Shown here one piece after another: positions 26,043-34,627 of a DNA stretch of 64,000 nucleotides. The translations under genes and the position numbers were made by a program. Source of the DNA: Rhizobium tropici CIAT 899 (lineage in GTDB: Bacteria; Pseudomonadota; Alphaproteobacteria; Rhizobiales; Rhizobiaceae); assembly GCF_000330885.1 (NCBI RefSeq), contig NC_020062.1, positions 938,374 through 1,002,373 of the forward strand. The letters are read 5' to 3'. The notes under the pieces were generated by a model. That model was not told the DNA's origin and ran no database searches. It saw nothing but the letters and a program-made list of their open reading frames with translations. Position 1 is the stretch's first letter. Each line of letters starts with the position of its first letter.

Positions 26043-27392
26043 ATGGCTCAAAAACACGTCACTTTCGGTATCATGCTGCAGGGTCCCGGCGGCCACATGA
26101 ATGCCTGGAAGCATCCGAGCGTTCCGGCCGATGCCAGCACCAATCTGAACTTCTTCGTCAGGACCGCCCGCAAGGCCGAAGAGGCGGGTATTGCCTTTGC
26201 CTTCGTCGCGGACGGACTTTACATCAACGAACAGTCGATCCCGCATTTCCTCAATCGCTTTGAGCCGCTGACCATTCTGTCCGCGCTTGCCGCCTTCACG
26301 ACGAAACTTGGGCTGGTTGGCACAGTTTCGACATCCTATAGCGATCCCTTCACCATCGCACGGCAGTTTGCCTCGCTCGATCTCATCAGCGGCGGCCGCG
26401 CCGGCTGGAACGCGGTGACCTCACCGCTCGAAGGCTCCGGCCGCAACTATAGCCGCGAGCATCCCGAGCATGAGTTGCGCTACGAGATCGCCGACGAATA
26501 TCTCGATGCGATCAAGGGGCTCTGGGACTCGTGGGACGACGATGCCTTCGTGCGCGACCGCGAGACCGGCGTCTACGCCGACAAATCCAAGCTGCATCGC
26601 CTGAACCACAAGGGCCGTTTCTTCCGCATCGAAGGCCCCCTCAATATCGGTCGCTCCAAGCAGGGCCAGCCGGTGGTCTTCCAGGCCGGCGCCTCCGATT
26701 CGGGCATCCGGCTGGCCGGCAAACATGCGGATGCCGTCTTCACCAATGGCGGGCCGCTGGAAGACGCGAAGATCTTCTACAAGCAGGTCAAACAATCCGC
26801 GATCGCGCATGGCCGCAGCGCCGCCGATGTCGGCATCTTCCCCGGCATCGGCCCGATCGTCGGCGCGACCCAGGAGGAGGCGGAAGCCAAGTATCAGGCG
26901 ATCCGCAATCTCGTCACCATCGAGGAGGCGCTCGTCTATCTCGGTCGCTTCTTCGATCATCACGATTTCAGCGCCTATCCGCTGGACGAGTCGTTTCCCG
27001 ATCTTGGCGATATCGGCCGCAACAACTTCCGCGCTACGACCGATCGTATCAAGAAGACGGCGCGGGAGAAGGGGCTCTCCTTGCGCGAGGTGGCGCTCGA
27101 TGCGGCAACGCCGCGAACCTCCTTCATCGGCACGGCCGAGCACATTGCCAGTGAAATCATCCGCTGGGTGGACGAAGAGGGCGCCGACGGCTTCATCCTC
27201 GGCTTCCCCGTTATCGGTGAAGGCTTCGACGATTTCTCCAGGCATGTCCTGCCGATCCTGACCGAGCGCGGCTATTTCGATCCCGCTTTGAAAGGCGAGA
27301 CGCTCCGTGATCATCTCGGGCTCCCATATCGCGAAAGCCGTTATGCGGCAGAGACTGCCGATATCGAACCCGCAAAGGCCGTAGGCGCTTGA
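26043..27392 (+). CDS. NtaA/SnaA/DmoA-type FMN-dependent monooxygenase (CmoJ/YtnJ-like)
   Basis: 449 residues, the longer LLM class typified by nitrilotriacetate monooxygenase NtaA and dimethylsulfide monooxygenase DmoA: FGIMLQGPGGHMNAWKHP near the N-terminus, GTVSTSYSDPFTIARQFASL, and AGWNAVTSP. B. subtilis YtnJ (CmoJ), which cleaves the C-S bond of S-alkylcysteine sulfoxides, is in this class. AGGAGG lies just upstream of the ATG. It is followed after 15 bp by the M20 amidohydrolase gene. Confidence 0.85.
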   Translation: MAQKHVTFGIMLQGPGGHMNAWKHPSVPADASTNLNFFVRTARKAEEAGIAFAFVADGLYINEQSIPHFLNRFEPLTILSALAAFTTKLGLVGTVSTSYSDPFTIARQFASLDLISGGRAGWNAVTSPLEGSGRNYSREHPEHELRYEIADEYLDAIKGLWDSWDDDAFVRDRETGVYADKSKLHRLNHKGRFFRIEGPLNIGRSKQGQPVVFQAGASDSGIRLAGKHADAVFTNGGPLEDAKIFYKQVKQSAIAHGRSAADVGIFPGIGPIVGATQEEAEAKYQAIRNLVTIEEALVYLGRFFDHHDFSAYPLDESFPDLGDIGRNNFRATTDRIKKTAREKGLSLREVALDAATPRTSFIGTAEHIASEIIRWVDEEGADGFILGFPVIGEGFDDFSRHVLPILTERGYFDPALKGETLRDHLGLPYRESRYAAETADIEPAKAVGA

Positions 27393-27407
27393 GCCAGGAC
27401 GATCACC

Positions 27408-28607
27408 ATGAACGCCATCATCAAAACCGCTTCGATTACCGATCCAATCGAGACAGGGATCGCCGCCTATCTCGATGAAATCATCGCGCTTAGGCACGAC
27501 CTGCATCAATATCCCGAACTGGCCTTTCAGGAGCATCGCACCGCCAAAAAGGTGGCCTCGCTGCTCGCGGAATGGGGATACGACGTAGCAACAGGTATCG
27601 CTGGTACAGGTGTAGTCGCGACCCTGAGGCGAGGTAACGGCAACCGCAGCATCGGTATCCGCGCCGACATGGATGCCCTGCCGATCGAAGAGGCGTCCGG
27701 GCTCGCCTATGAGAGTGCCAATCCCGGCGTCATGCACGCCTGCGGTCACGATGGACATACGTCGATCTTGCTGGCCGCTGCCCGCTATCTTGCCGAAAGC
27801 GGCAATTTCAGCGGCACGGTGCGGTTGATTTTCCAGCCGGCCGAAGAAATCGGCGCAGGTGCACGCAAAATGTTGTCGGAGGGACTTTTCGATCACTTCC
27901 CGGTCGATGCGGTCTTCGGCCTGCACAATTGGCCCGGCGTGCCGGCGGGGCAATTTGGCTTCGTTGCCGGCCCGGCGATGGCCTCAGTCGATAAGGCGGT
28001 CATCACGATCGTTGGAAAGGGCGGGCATGGTGCCGAGCCGCATCGTGCGGTCGACCCGGTGCTGGCTTCGGCCTCGTTCATCACGGCCCTGCAAAGCGTC
28101 GTCTCGCGCAATATCGATCCTCAGGAAATGGCGGTCGCAACGGTCGGTTCCATTCATGCCGGTTCGGCTTCGAACGTCATCCCGGAAAGCGTGGAGATGA
28201 AGCTGACCGTGCGTGCCTACAATGAGACTGTTCGGGCGAGATTGCAGGAACGAATTTCCGCCCTGGCGCGCGCGCAGGCGGAAAGCTTTGGCGCCGTGGC
28301 GGAGGTCGATTACCGCCTCGGTTTTCCCGCGCTCGTCAATCATGCCGAAGAGACGGAATTCGCCCGCAATGTCGCCTTGCAGGCGCTTGGGGCCGCTGCC
28401 GTGGAGGCGGATTTCCGGCCGCGGACTGCGAGCGAAGACTTTGCCTTCCTGCTGCAGGCAAAGCCCGGAAGCTACCTCTTCGTCGGCAATGGCGACAGCG
28501 CGCCGCTGCATAGTGCCCGCTACGATTTCAACGATGCCATCATCGCGCCGGCAGCCCGCTACTGGGTGCGGCTGGCCGAAACTTTCCTCGCGAATGACAA
28601 CGGGTGA
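27408..28607 (+). CDS. M20 family amidohydrolase (N-acyl amino acid deacylase, YtnL/YxeP-like)
   Basis: 399 residues of the M20D/HipO family, a two-metal hydrolase. The metal site is visible as HACGHDGH (about residues 109-116) and the catalytic Glu pair in QPAEEIGAGA; the lid domain contains GKGGHGAEPH. Family members remove acetyl or other acyl groups from amino acids. In the Bacillus ytm and yxe operons a homologue deacetylates N-acetylcysteine at the end of the salvage route. Here it lies between the monooxygenase and the acetyltransferase genes, which supports the same role. Confidence 0.88.
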   Translation: MNAIIKTASITDPIETGIAAYLDEIIALRHDLHQYPELAFQEHRTAKKVASLLAEWGYDVATGIAGTGVVATLRRGNGNRSIGIRADMDALPIEEASGLAYESANPGVMHACGHDGHTSILLAAARYLAESGNFSGTVRLIFQPAEEIGAGARKMLSEGLFDHFPVDAVFGLHNWPGVPAGQFGFVAGPAMASVDKAVITIVGKGGHGAEPHRAVDPVLASASFITALQSVVSRNIDPQEMAVATVGSIHAGSASNVIPESVEMKLTVRAYNETVRARLQERISALARAQAESFGAVAEVDYRLGFPALVNHAEETEFARNVALQALGAAAVEADFRPRTASEDFAFLLQAKPGSYLFVGNGDSAPLHSARYDFNDAIIAPAARYWVRLAETFLANDNG

Positions 28608-28615
28608 CGAACGAC

Positions 28616-29164
28616 ATGAGCGACACGTTTCTTTATACGACCACGCTGGACCCGCGCGCCAAGCCCCTGATCGACGAACTGATCCACGAATATGACAGTC
28701 GCTACGGCAGCTATTTCAATGCTGAAGGGGCGGCTGCCGAACTCAACCGCTATCCGCCGGAGGCCTTCGCGCCACCGCATGGCAATTTCCTGCTCCTTCT
28801 CCGAAACGGGGAGACGATCGGCGGCGGCGCTTTCAAGCACTATGACGAGCAAACCGCCGAATTCAAACGGATTTGGACGCGGCACGATCTCCGTCGTCAG
28901 GGATTGGCGCGTAGGCTGCTTGTCGAACTGGAGGTCCAGGCGGCGCGGCAAGGCTATCGCCGCATCTACCTGACGACAGGCTTTCGCCAACCCGAGGCGG
29001 TCGGGCTTTATCTCAACAACGGCTACACAGCCCTGTTCGATACCTCCGTCGATCCGGAAATCTACAAGAGCCTGCCTTTCGAGAAGGATATCAGCCATTT
29101 GGCTCTGGCCTATATCGCCGAAACCTCGGGCTCGCAGCAGCGCTTGGCAGCTGCGGGCCGGTAA
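28616..29164 (+). CDS. GNAT family N-acetyltransferase (SnaA/YxeL-like)
   Basis: 182 residues from the ATG at 28616; a GTG at 28604 overlapping the amidohydrolase stop is an alternative. The GNAT acetyl-CoA loop is visible as RHDLRRQGLARRLL (R-x-x-G-x-A), then the C-terminal helix EAVGLYLNNGYTAL. In B. subtilis the first step of S-substituted cysteine breakdown is N-acetylation by a GNAT enzyme (SnaA or YxeL). The pairing with an M20 deacylase and two LLM monooxygenases makes this the likely function. Confidence 0.83.
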   Translation: MSDTFLYTTTLDPRAKPLIDELIHEYDSRYGSYFNAEGAAAELNRYPPEAFAPPHGNFLLLLRNGETIGGGAFKHYDEQTAEFKRIWTRHDLRRQGLARRLLVELEVQAARQGYRRIYLTTGFRQPEAVGLYLNNGYTALFDTSVDPEIYKSLPFEKDISHLALAYIAETSGSQQRLAAAGR

Positions 29165-29204
29165 TGCGTAGCGGATCAACGACAATCAAAAAGGGGTAAG
29201 CATT

Positions 29205-30986
29205 ATGGCGCTGACGACGGGTTTTGCAGATGTCGATCGAAGCACTGGAGCCGCCGAGACGAAGACTGATTATTCGCGTTATCGCATCGTGCCGGCGAGG
29301 CACCCTGGGCGAACCGCCGGCACGATCTTTGCCGCACTCGTCATGGCGGTCGTCCTCTACTCCACCTTTACCAATCCGCGATGGGGCTGGGGCGTCTTCG
29401 CCGAGTGGTTCTTTGCGGAGCCGGTGCTGGTTGGCCTTGGCAGGACGCTGCTTCTGACAGCGCTTGCTGCGGTCTCGGGCTCCATCCTCGGAACGGCATT
29501 GGCTCTGGCGCGTGTATCGAAGTCGCCCCTGCTTGCGAGCCTCTCTTGGGGCTATATCTGGCTGCTGCGTTCGATCCCGATGATCGTGCTGCTGCTGGTT
29601 CTCAACAATCTCGGCTATCTCTATGAAACCATTAGCATTGGAGTCCCGTTCAGCGACAAGGTTCTGTTCGATTATCCGACCACGCAGCTCCTGACGCCGT
29701 TTGCTGCGGCCTTTCTCGGGCTGACGCTGAACCAGTCGGCCTTCTTTGCCGAAATCGTGCGCGGCGGCATTCTTTCGGTCGATCAGGGGCAACTGGAAGC
29801 GGCCGCGTCCCTCGGTCTGTCGCGCCGCCGTCAGGCGTTCCGCATCGTTCTGCCGCAGGCGATGCGCTCCATCCTGCCCACGGGCTTCAACGAGATCATC
29901 GGCCTCGCCAAGAGTACCTCCATGGTCTACGTGCTGGCCCTGCCGGAACTCTTCTACACGGTGCAGGTCATCTACCGCCGCAATCTGGAAGTCATTCCAC
30001 TGCTGATGGTGGCAACCGTCTGGTATCTCGTCATCATGACCGTGCTATCGATTGCCCAGCACTATATCGAGCGCTATTTCTCCAAGGGTGCGGTGCGCAA
30101 TCCGACACCTTTGCCGTTTCAGGCATTCTTCAAACGCTTCCAGCGGCCGCTGCCCGCTACTGTAGACGGTAGTTCGGACACCAGGGCATTCGCCGCTTTT
30201 CGGAGCGTGACAGATCTTCGTGCCAAGGGCGGTGCCGTGCGCATTCACGGTATTTCGAAGAGCTTCGGCACGCTGAAAGTTCTCGACGATGTCGAGCTTA
30301 ACCTGCCGGCCGGCAGCGTGACGGCTATCATCGGCCCGTCGGGCTCGGGAAAATCGACGCTGCTGCGCGCCATCAATCATCTCGAGCGCGTCGACAGCGG
30401 CTTCATCTCCGTCGATGGCGAACTTGTCGGTTACACGCAGAAGGGCGAGGTGCTCTATGAGCTCAAGGAGAAGGATATTCTGAAACGCCGGACCGACATC
30501 GGCATGGTCTTTCAGAACTTCAACTTGTTCCCGCATCTCACAGTTTTAGAAAACATTATCGAGGCACCCATCCAGGTACGTGGGGTGAGCCGCGACGAGG
30601 CGACCGCCTTGGCGCAAGAGCTTCTCGCTCGCGTCGGCCTTAGCGATAAGATCGATGCCTATCCCCGCCAGCTCTCCGGCGGCCAGCAGCAGCGTGTTGC
30701 CATCGCCCGTGCCTTGGCACTGCGGCCGAAGGTCCTCCTCTTCGACGAGCCGACCTCCGCACTTGATCCTGAGCTCGTGGGCGAAGTGCTCGATGTGATC
30801 AAGGAGCTTGCGCGCACCGGCACGACGCTCGTCATCGTCACCCACGAGATCGGCTTTGCCCGCGAGGTCGCCGATAGCATCGTCTTCATGGAGGGCGGCC
30901 ACGTTATCGAAGCCGGCACGCCCACACAGATCCTCAACGATGCGAGGCATCCGCGCACGCGCGCTTTCCTCGCCAAGGTTCTCTAG
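29205..30986 (+). CDS. Fused amino-acid ABC transporter permease and ATP-binding protein
   Basis: 593 residues. Residues 1-290 form a polar-amino-acid permease with about five membrane segments and the EAA loop in [17 protein letters not shown]. Residues 340-593 form an ATPase with Walker [10 protein letters not shown] (about 377), signature LSGGQQQR (about 488) and Walker [14 protein letters not shown]. The single chain replaces the separate permease and ATPase subunits of the cystine-type transporters (TcyL, TcyM, TcyN). Two binding-protein genes follow. The substrate is probably an S-substituted cysteine or related sulfur amino acid, inferred from the operon. Confidence 0.9.
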   Translation: MALTTGFADVDRSTGAAETKTDYSRYRIVPARHPGRTAGTIFAALVMAVVLYSTFTNPRWGWGVFAEWFFAEPVLVGLGRTLLLTALAAVSGSILGTALALARVSKSPLLASLSWGYIWLLRSIPMIVLLLVLNNLGYLYETISIGVPFSDKVLFDYPTTQLLTPFAAAFLGLTLNQSAFFAEIVRGGILSVDQGQLEAAASLGLSRRRQAFRIVLPQAMRSILPTGFNEIIGLAKSTSMVYVLALPELFYTVQVIYRRNLEVIPLLMVATVWYLVIMTVLSIAQHYIERYFSKGAVRNPTPLPFQAFFKRFQRPLPATVDGSSDTRAFAAFRSVTDLRAKGGAVRIHGISKSFGTLKVLDDVELNLPAGSVTAIIGPSGSGKSTLLRAINHLERVDSGFISVDGELVGYTQKGEVLYELKEKDILKRRTDIGMVFQNFNLFPHLTVLENIIEAPIQVRGVSRDEATALAQELLARVGLSDKIDAYPRQLSGGQQQRVAIARALALRPKVLLFDEPTSALDPELVGEVLDVIKELARTGTTLVIVTHEIGFAREVADSIVFMEGGHVIEAGTPTQILNDARHPRTRAFLAKVL

Positions 30987-31079
30987 CAGTCGCAGGCAAG
31001 CATTCGACGCTCCGACGCGGCAGGCGTCCGGATCATTATAACAGCATCAACAACTTATAATTGAAAAAGGAGAAGGAAA

Positions 31080-32024
31080 ATGACATTCATTGAGAGAGCA
31101 AGATATATCGTTGCCGGCGTTCTGACGGCGGTAGCGATGAGTGGGACGCCGACGATTGCGGCCGAAAAGTTCAACCTGAGCCCGGATACATCCAATCGCA
31201 TCCGTGCCGAGAAGGACGAGGCAGCGATCAAGGCGATTGCGCCGGGCTTCAAGTTCGTCAATCCCGGCAAGTTCACGGTCGCGATCAACCCGTGGGATCC
31301 GCCGATCGCTACCTACGCGACCGACGCGAAAACGGTCGTCGGCACCGATCCCGATATCGCGCAGTTGCTCGCCGACTCCCTCGGCCTGCAGCTCGACCTG
31401 GTACCGGTCGCCTGGGAGGACTGGCCGCTCGGCGTTTCCTCAGGAAAGTATGATGCTGTCATTTCCAACGTGACGGTTACGGAAGAGCGCAAGCTGAAGT
31501 TCGATTTCTCCACCTATCGCAGGGACGTACTCGGCTTCTACGTGAAGGCCGACAGCAAGATTACCTCGATCAAGGAACCCAAGGATGTCGCGGGTCTCAA
31601 GGTGATCACCGGGGCCGGCACCAATCAGGAGAAGATCATTCTGGAATGGGACCGGCAGAATGTGGCAGCCGGCCTGAAGCCCATCGAGGTTCAATATTAC
31701 GACGACCGTGCCGCCGCCGATCTTGCCTTGCAGTCCGGTCGTGCCGATGTCGAATTCAATCCGAATGCGACCCAGGCCTATAAGGCGGCCATCAACGGCA
31801 CGAGGAAGCTTGTCGGCACCGTCTCAGGCGGTTGGCCGCTGACGGCCGAAATCGCCGTGACGACGAAAAAGGGCGCCGGCCTTGCCGATGCCATCACCCT
31901 CGCACTCAACGATCTGATCAAGAACGGCAAGTATGGCGAAGTGCTGAAGCGCTGGAGCCTGACTGCCGAAGCGGTCGATCAATCCAAGACCAACCCTGCG
32001 GGCCTGCCGAAGAGCGGTTCGTAA
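31080..32024 (+). CDS. Amino-acid ABC transporter substrate-binding protein 1
   Basis: 314 residues with a Sec signal peptide ending near TIAAEKF. It is a family 3 (polar amino acid) binding protein with a lengthened N-terminal segment (FNLSPDTSNRIRAEKDEAAI) before the core, and the LPVAWEDWPLGVSSGKYD-type and DFSTYR regions. AGGAGAAGGA precedes the ATG. The next gene is a paralogue with the same layout, like the tandem TcyJ and TcyK of Bacillus. It would capture the imported sulfur amino acid in the periplasm for the fused permease-ATPase. Confidence 0.9.
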   Translation: MTFIERARYIVAGVLTAVAMSGTPTIAAEKFNLSPDTSNRIRAEKDEAAIKAIAPGFKFVNPGKFTVAINPWDPPIATYATDAKTVVGTDPDIAQLLADSLGLQLDLVPVAWEDWPLGVSSGKYDAVISNVTVTEERKLKFDFSTYRRDVLGFYVKADSKITSIKEPKDVAGLKVITGAGTNQEKIILEWDRQNVAAGLKPIEVQYYDDRAAADLALQSGRADVEFNPNATQAYKAAINGTRKLVGTVSGGWPLTAEIAVTTKKGAGLADAITLALNDLIKNGKYGEVLKRWSLTAEAVDQSKTNPAGLPKSGS

Positions 32025-32101
32025 TGTTGGTCGGGCGGACCGGCGTCAGTGGGGCTCACGTCGGTCCGCTCCCATCCATCTCAAATGGAGATACAGGTTC
32101 C

Positions 32102-33040
32102 GTGACTATCCGCACTATTTTCAGAACTGCGCTTGCTGCCACAGTGATGGTTGCCCTGACCGGTCTTGCTCCGGCAATGGCAGCCGAAGATTTCGATCTG
32201 AGCCCGGAACAGCCGGGACGTCTTCACGCGGCGAAAAACGAAGCGGCGATTGCCGCTATTCCGAAGGATTTCAAGTTCGTTACATCAGGCACATTCACCG
32301 TGGCGGTCGCACCAGGCGGTCCGCCGCTTGCCACCTATGCGACGGACGCCAAGACGGTGGTCGGTGCCGATCCCGATTATGCCTATGCGGTTGCCGATGT
32401 GCTCGGACTGAAGCTCGAGCTTGTCCCGGTCGCCTGGATCGACTGGCCGCTCGGGCTGACCTCGGGCAAATACGACGCCGTCATCTCCAATGTCGGCGTT
32501 ACCGAGCAGCGCAAGGAGAAGTTCGATTTCTCCACCTATCGACAGGGCCTGCACGGCTTCTTCGTCAAGAACGACAGCAAGATCACTGGTATCAAGGAGC
32601 CGAAGGACGCTGCCGGCCTGCGCATCATTGTCGGCGCCGGTACAAACCAGGAGCGCATCCTGCTGAAATGGAGCGATGAGGATGTCAAAGCCGGCCTGAA
32701 GCCGATCGAGCTGCAATATTACGACGACGAGGCGGCGAGCCTTCTGGCTCTGCGTTCTAACCGCGCCGATGTCATCGTGCAGCCGCACGCCCAGCTTGTC
32801 TACATCGCCGCTCGCGACAAGAACATCAAGCGCGTGGGCACGCTGAGCGCCGGTTGGCCGGATCGCTCGGATGTCGCGATCACCACGCGAAAGGGCAGTG
32901 GCCTTGCGCCGGCCCTGACGCTCGCGACGAATGGACTGATCAAGGATGGCACCTATGCCAAGATCCTCGATCATTGGCATCTTGCCGAGGAAGCCTTGCC
33001 GACGTCGGAAACCAATCCGCCAGGCCTGCCGAAATTTTGA
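32102..33040 (+). CDS. Amino-acid ABC transporter substrate-binding protein 2 (paralogue of the preceding gene)
   Basis: 312 residues from the GTG at 32102, which gives a clean signal peptide (VTIRTIFRTALAATVMVAL, cleavage near AMAAED). An ATG at 32024 overlapping the previous stop would add 26 residues before the signal. Shared words with the preceding protein include YATDAKTVVGADPD versus YATDAKTVVGTDPD, WPLGLTSGKYDAVISN and KFDFSTYR, so the two arose by tandem duplication. The pair may widen the substrate range of one transporter. Confidence 0.87.
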   Translation: MTIRTIFRTALAATVMVALTGLAPAMAAEDFDLSPEQPGRLHAAKNEAAIAAIPKDFKFVTSGTFTVAVAPGGPPLATYATDAKTVVGADPDYAYAVADVLGLKLELVPVAWIDWPLGLTSGKYDAVISNVGVTEQRKEKFDFSTYRQGLHGFFVKNDSKITGIKEPKDAAGLRIIVGAGTNQERILLKWSDEDVKAGLKPIELQYYDDEAASLLALRSNRADVIVQPHAQLVYIAARDKNIKRVGTLSAGWPDRSDVAITTRKGSGLAPALTLATNGLIKDGTYAKILDHWHLAEEALPTSETNPPGLPKF

Positions 33041-33052
33041 GGAGACAGCCGC

Positions 33053-34093
33053 ATGAGCCGCCAAGCCCCATCGATCAACCATATCGGCTTTCTCACACCT
33101 GGAAATTATCCGGACGAGGATCCACTCGCCGGTCTGGAACAGACCCTGCAATTGCTCGAATACGGAGAGCAGAGGGGATTCAACAGCGCCTGGGTTCGCC
33201 AGCGGCACTTGGAGCCCGGGATTTCCTCGGCGAGTGCCTTTCTGGCGGCTGCGACCCAGCGCACGCGCCGTATCGAGCTTGGCACCGCCGTCATACCCAT
33301 CGGCTATGAAAGCCCCTATCGGCTGGCCGAGGATCTGGCGACCGTGGATGTGCTCTCCCGCGGCCGGTTGAACATCGGCCTCAGTGCCGGCCGTCCGTTG
33401 CATGCGGACCTGATCGGGCCGCTTGCTTTCGATGGCGATTGGGAGAACCATGATTTCTCCCACCAAAGGGTGCTGCGCTTTGCCGATAATCTGAGAGGAA
33501 CCTATGTCGGCAATCACGATACGCTTATCAAGACACCGTTCGGCCCGCAGCGTCCGCGCCTCCAGCCCTATGCGAAAGGGTTGATCGATCGCATCTGGTA
33601 TGGCGGCGGCTCGCTGCGTTCGGCCGAATGGGCCGGCCGTAACGGCTTCAATCTGCTGATCGGCAATGTCACAACAGGCGAGCAGACCGACGATTTCTTC
33701 GTTGCTCAATCGCGACAGCTGGAAACCTATCGCGCGTCTGGCGGCGATACGAGGCGGATGGCGCTCGGACGGGTCATCGTGCCCTTCGACAGCGCGGATG
33801 CGATCACGCGCAAACGCTATACGGACTACGCCGCCGGCCGCTATGAGCGCACACTTTCACCTCAGGGCGAACGCCGCACGCTTTTCGCCCGCGATATCGT
33901 CGGCTCCTCGGACGAGATAGTGGAGCGTCTGCGCAAGGATCCGATCTTGCCTCATGTCAACGAATTCCGGCTGGAGCTGCCCTATGAGTTCCACGACGAG
34001 GAATATCGGCAGATCATCCATGATTTCGTGACGCTGATCGCTCCGGAGCTTGGCTGGAAGGAGACCACGCTCCTGCGACGATCCGCATCCTGA
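33053..34093 (+). CDS. LLM class flavin-dependent monooxygenase
   Basis: 346 residues of the luciferase-like family: IGFLTPGNYPDEDP, GFNSAWVRQRHLEPG, ELGTAVIPIGYESPYRLAED, GRLNIGLSAGRP. GGAGACAGCC lies before the ATG, 12 bp after the second binding-protein gene, so it is the last gene of the operon. It is the third LLM enzyme in this operon and has no obvious counterpart in the Bacillus ytm operon. It may act on a different oxidised sulfur intermediate. Confidence 0.85.
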   Translation: MSRQAPSINHIGFLTPGNYPDEDPLAGLEQTLQLLEYGEQRGFNSAWVRQRHLEPGISSASAFLAAATQRTRRIELGTAVIPIGYESPYRLAEDLATVDVLSRGRLNIGLSAGRPLHADLIGPLAFDGDWENHDFSHQRVLRFADNLRGTYVGNHDTLIKTPFGPQRPRLQPYAKGLIDRIWYGGGSLRSAEWAGRNGFNLLIGNVTTGEQTDDFFVAQSRQLETYRASGGDTRRMALGRVIVPFDSADAITRKRYTDYAAGRYERTLSPQGERRTLFARDIVGSSDEIVERLRKDPILPHVNEFRLELPYEFHDEEYRQIIHDFVTLIAPELGWKETTLLRRSAS

Positions 34094-34193
34094 GGGCTGC
34101 GGCCGCCCACATCCGCGATGTTGGATCGACGGGCTCTCGCCCGTCAGATCCGGTTCGCTTCTGTCCTGAAGACCGCTCGGGCTATAGCGCCGG

Positions 34194-34619
34194 TTAGCAG
34201 GCGAGAGAGCTCGCGGCGTCCTTTCCTTTGAGAATCCGCTCGGCGAGATGCAGCGCTTCCTCACGGGACGCGACGATTTCCATTTTTATGCCGAATGCCT
34301 TCGTTGCAAGGCTCATCTGCAGCTGCATGGCGCCACGCTTGATTGCGCTTGCCTCGATACCGATGACTGCCTTGCAAACCGTTGCGAGTGCCGCCTTGTT
34401 TTTCTTCAGCCATATGCCGCGTGCTTTGCGATCCTTATGCTCTTCGGCGTGCTCGTCGCCTTCCATGATGATGACAAAGGGCATTGAAATGGCAAGCAGG
34501 GCGTCCATCTCGTGCTCCCATTGTTTAGAATAACCCGGCTGGATAGCCGCAGCGGAATGGCGCACGATCGGCCAAAGAGAGACGTCGTGAAAGGTGAAGG
34601 TAGCCGCATCGATTGTCAT
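34194..34619 (-). CDS. Hypothetical protein (141 residues) next to FAD monooxygenase
   Basis: 141 residues, no signal or membrane segment: an N-terminal beta-alpha stretch, TFHDVSLWPIVRHSAAAIQP, then ISMPFVIIMEGDEHAEEHKD and a helical C-terminal half ending EALHLAERILKG. The alternating layout resembles SpoIIAA/STAS-like folds, but I do not recognise the family with confidence. It follows the FAD monooxygenase gene by 8 bp and is probably cotranscribed, so it may assist or regulate that enzyme. Confidence 0.7.
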   Translation of the reverse strand: MTIDAATFTFHDVSLWPIVRHSAAAIQPGYSKQWEHEMDALLAISMPFVIIMEGDEHAEEHKDRKARGIWLKKNKAALATVCKAVIGIEASAIKRGAMQLQMSLATKAFGIKMEIVASREEALHLAERILKGKDAASSLAC

Positions 34620-34627
34620 GGTGTTCC

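Noticed and set aside
26421-27953. 510-codon minus-strand open frame across the NtaA-type monooxygenase and the M20 gene
   Set aside because: Antisense shadow with no recognisable domain; the plus-strand genes carry the family motifs.
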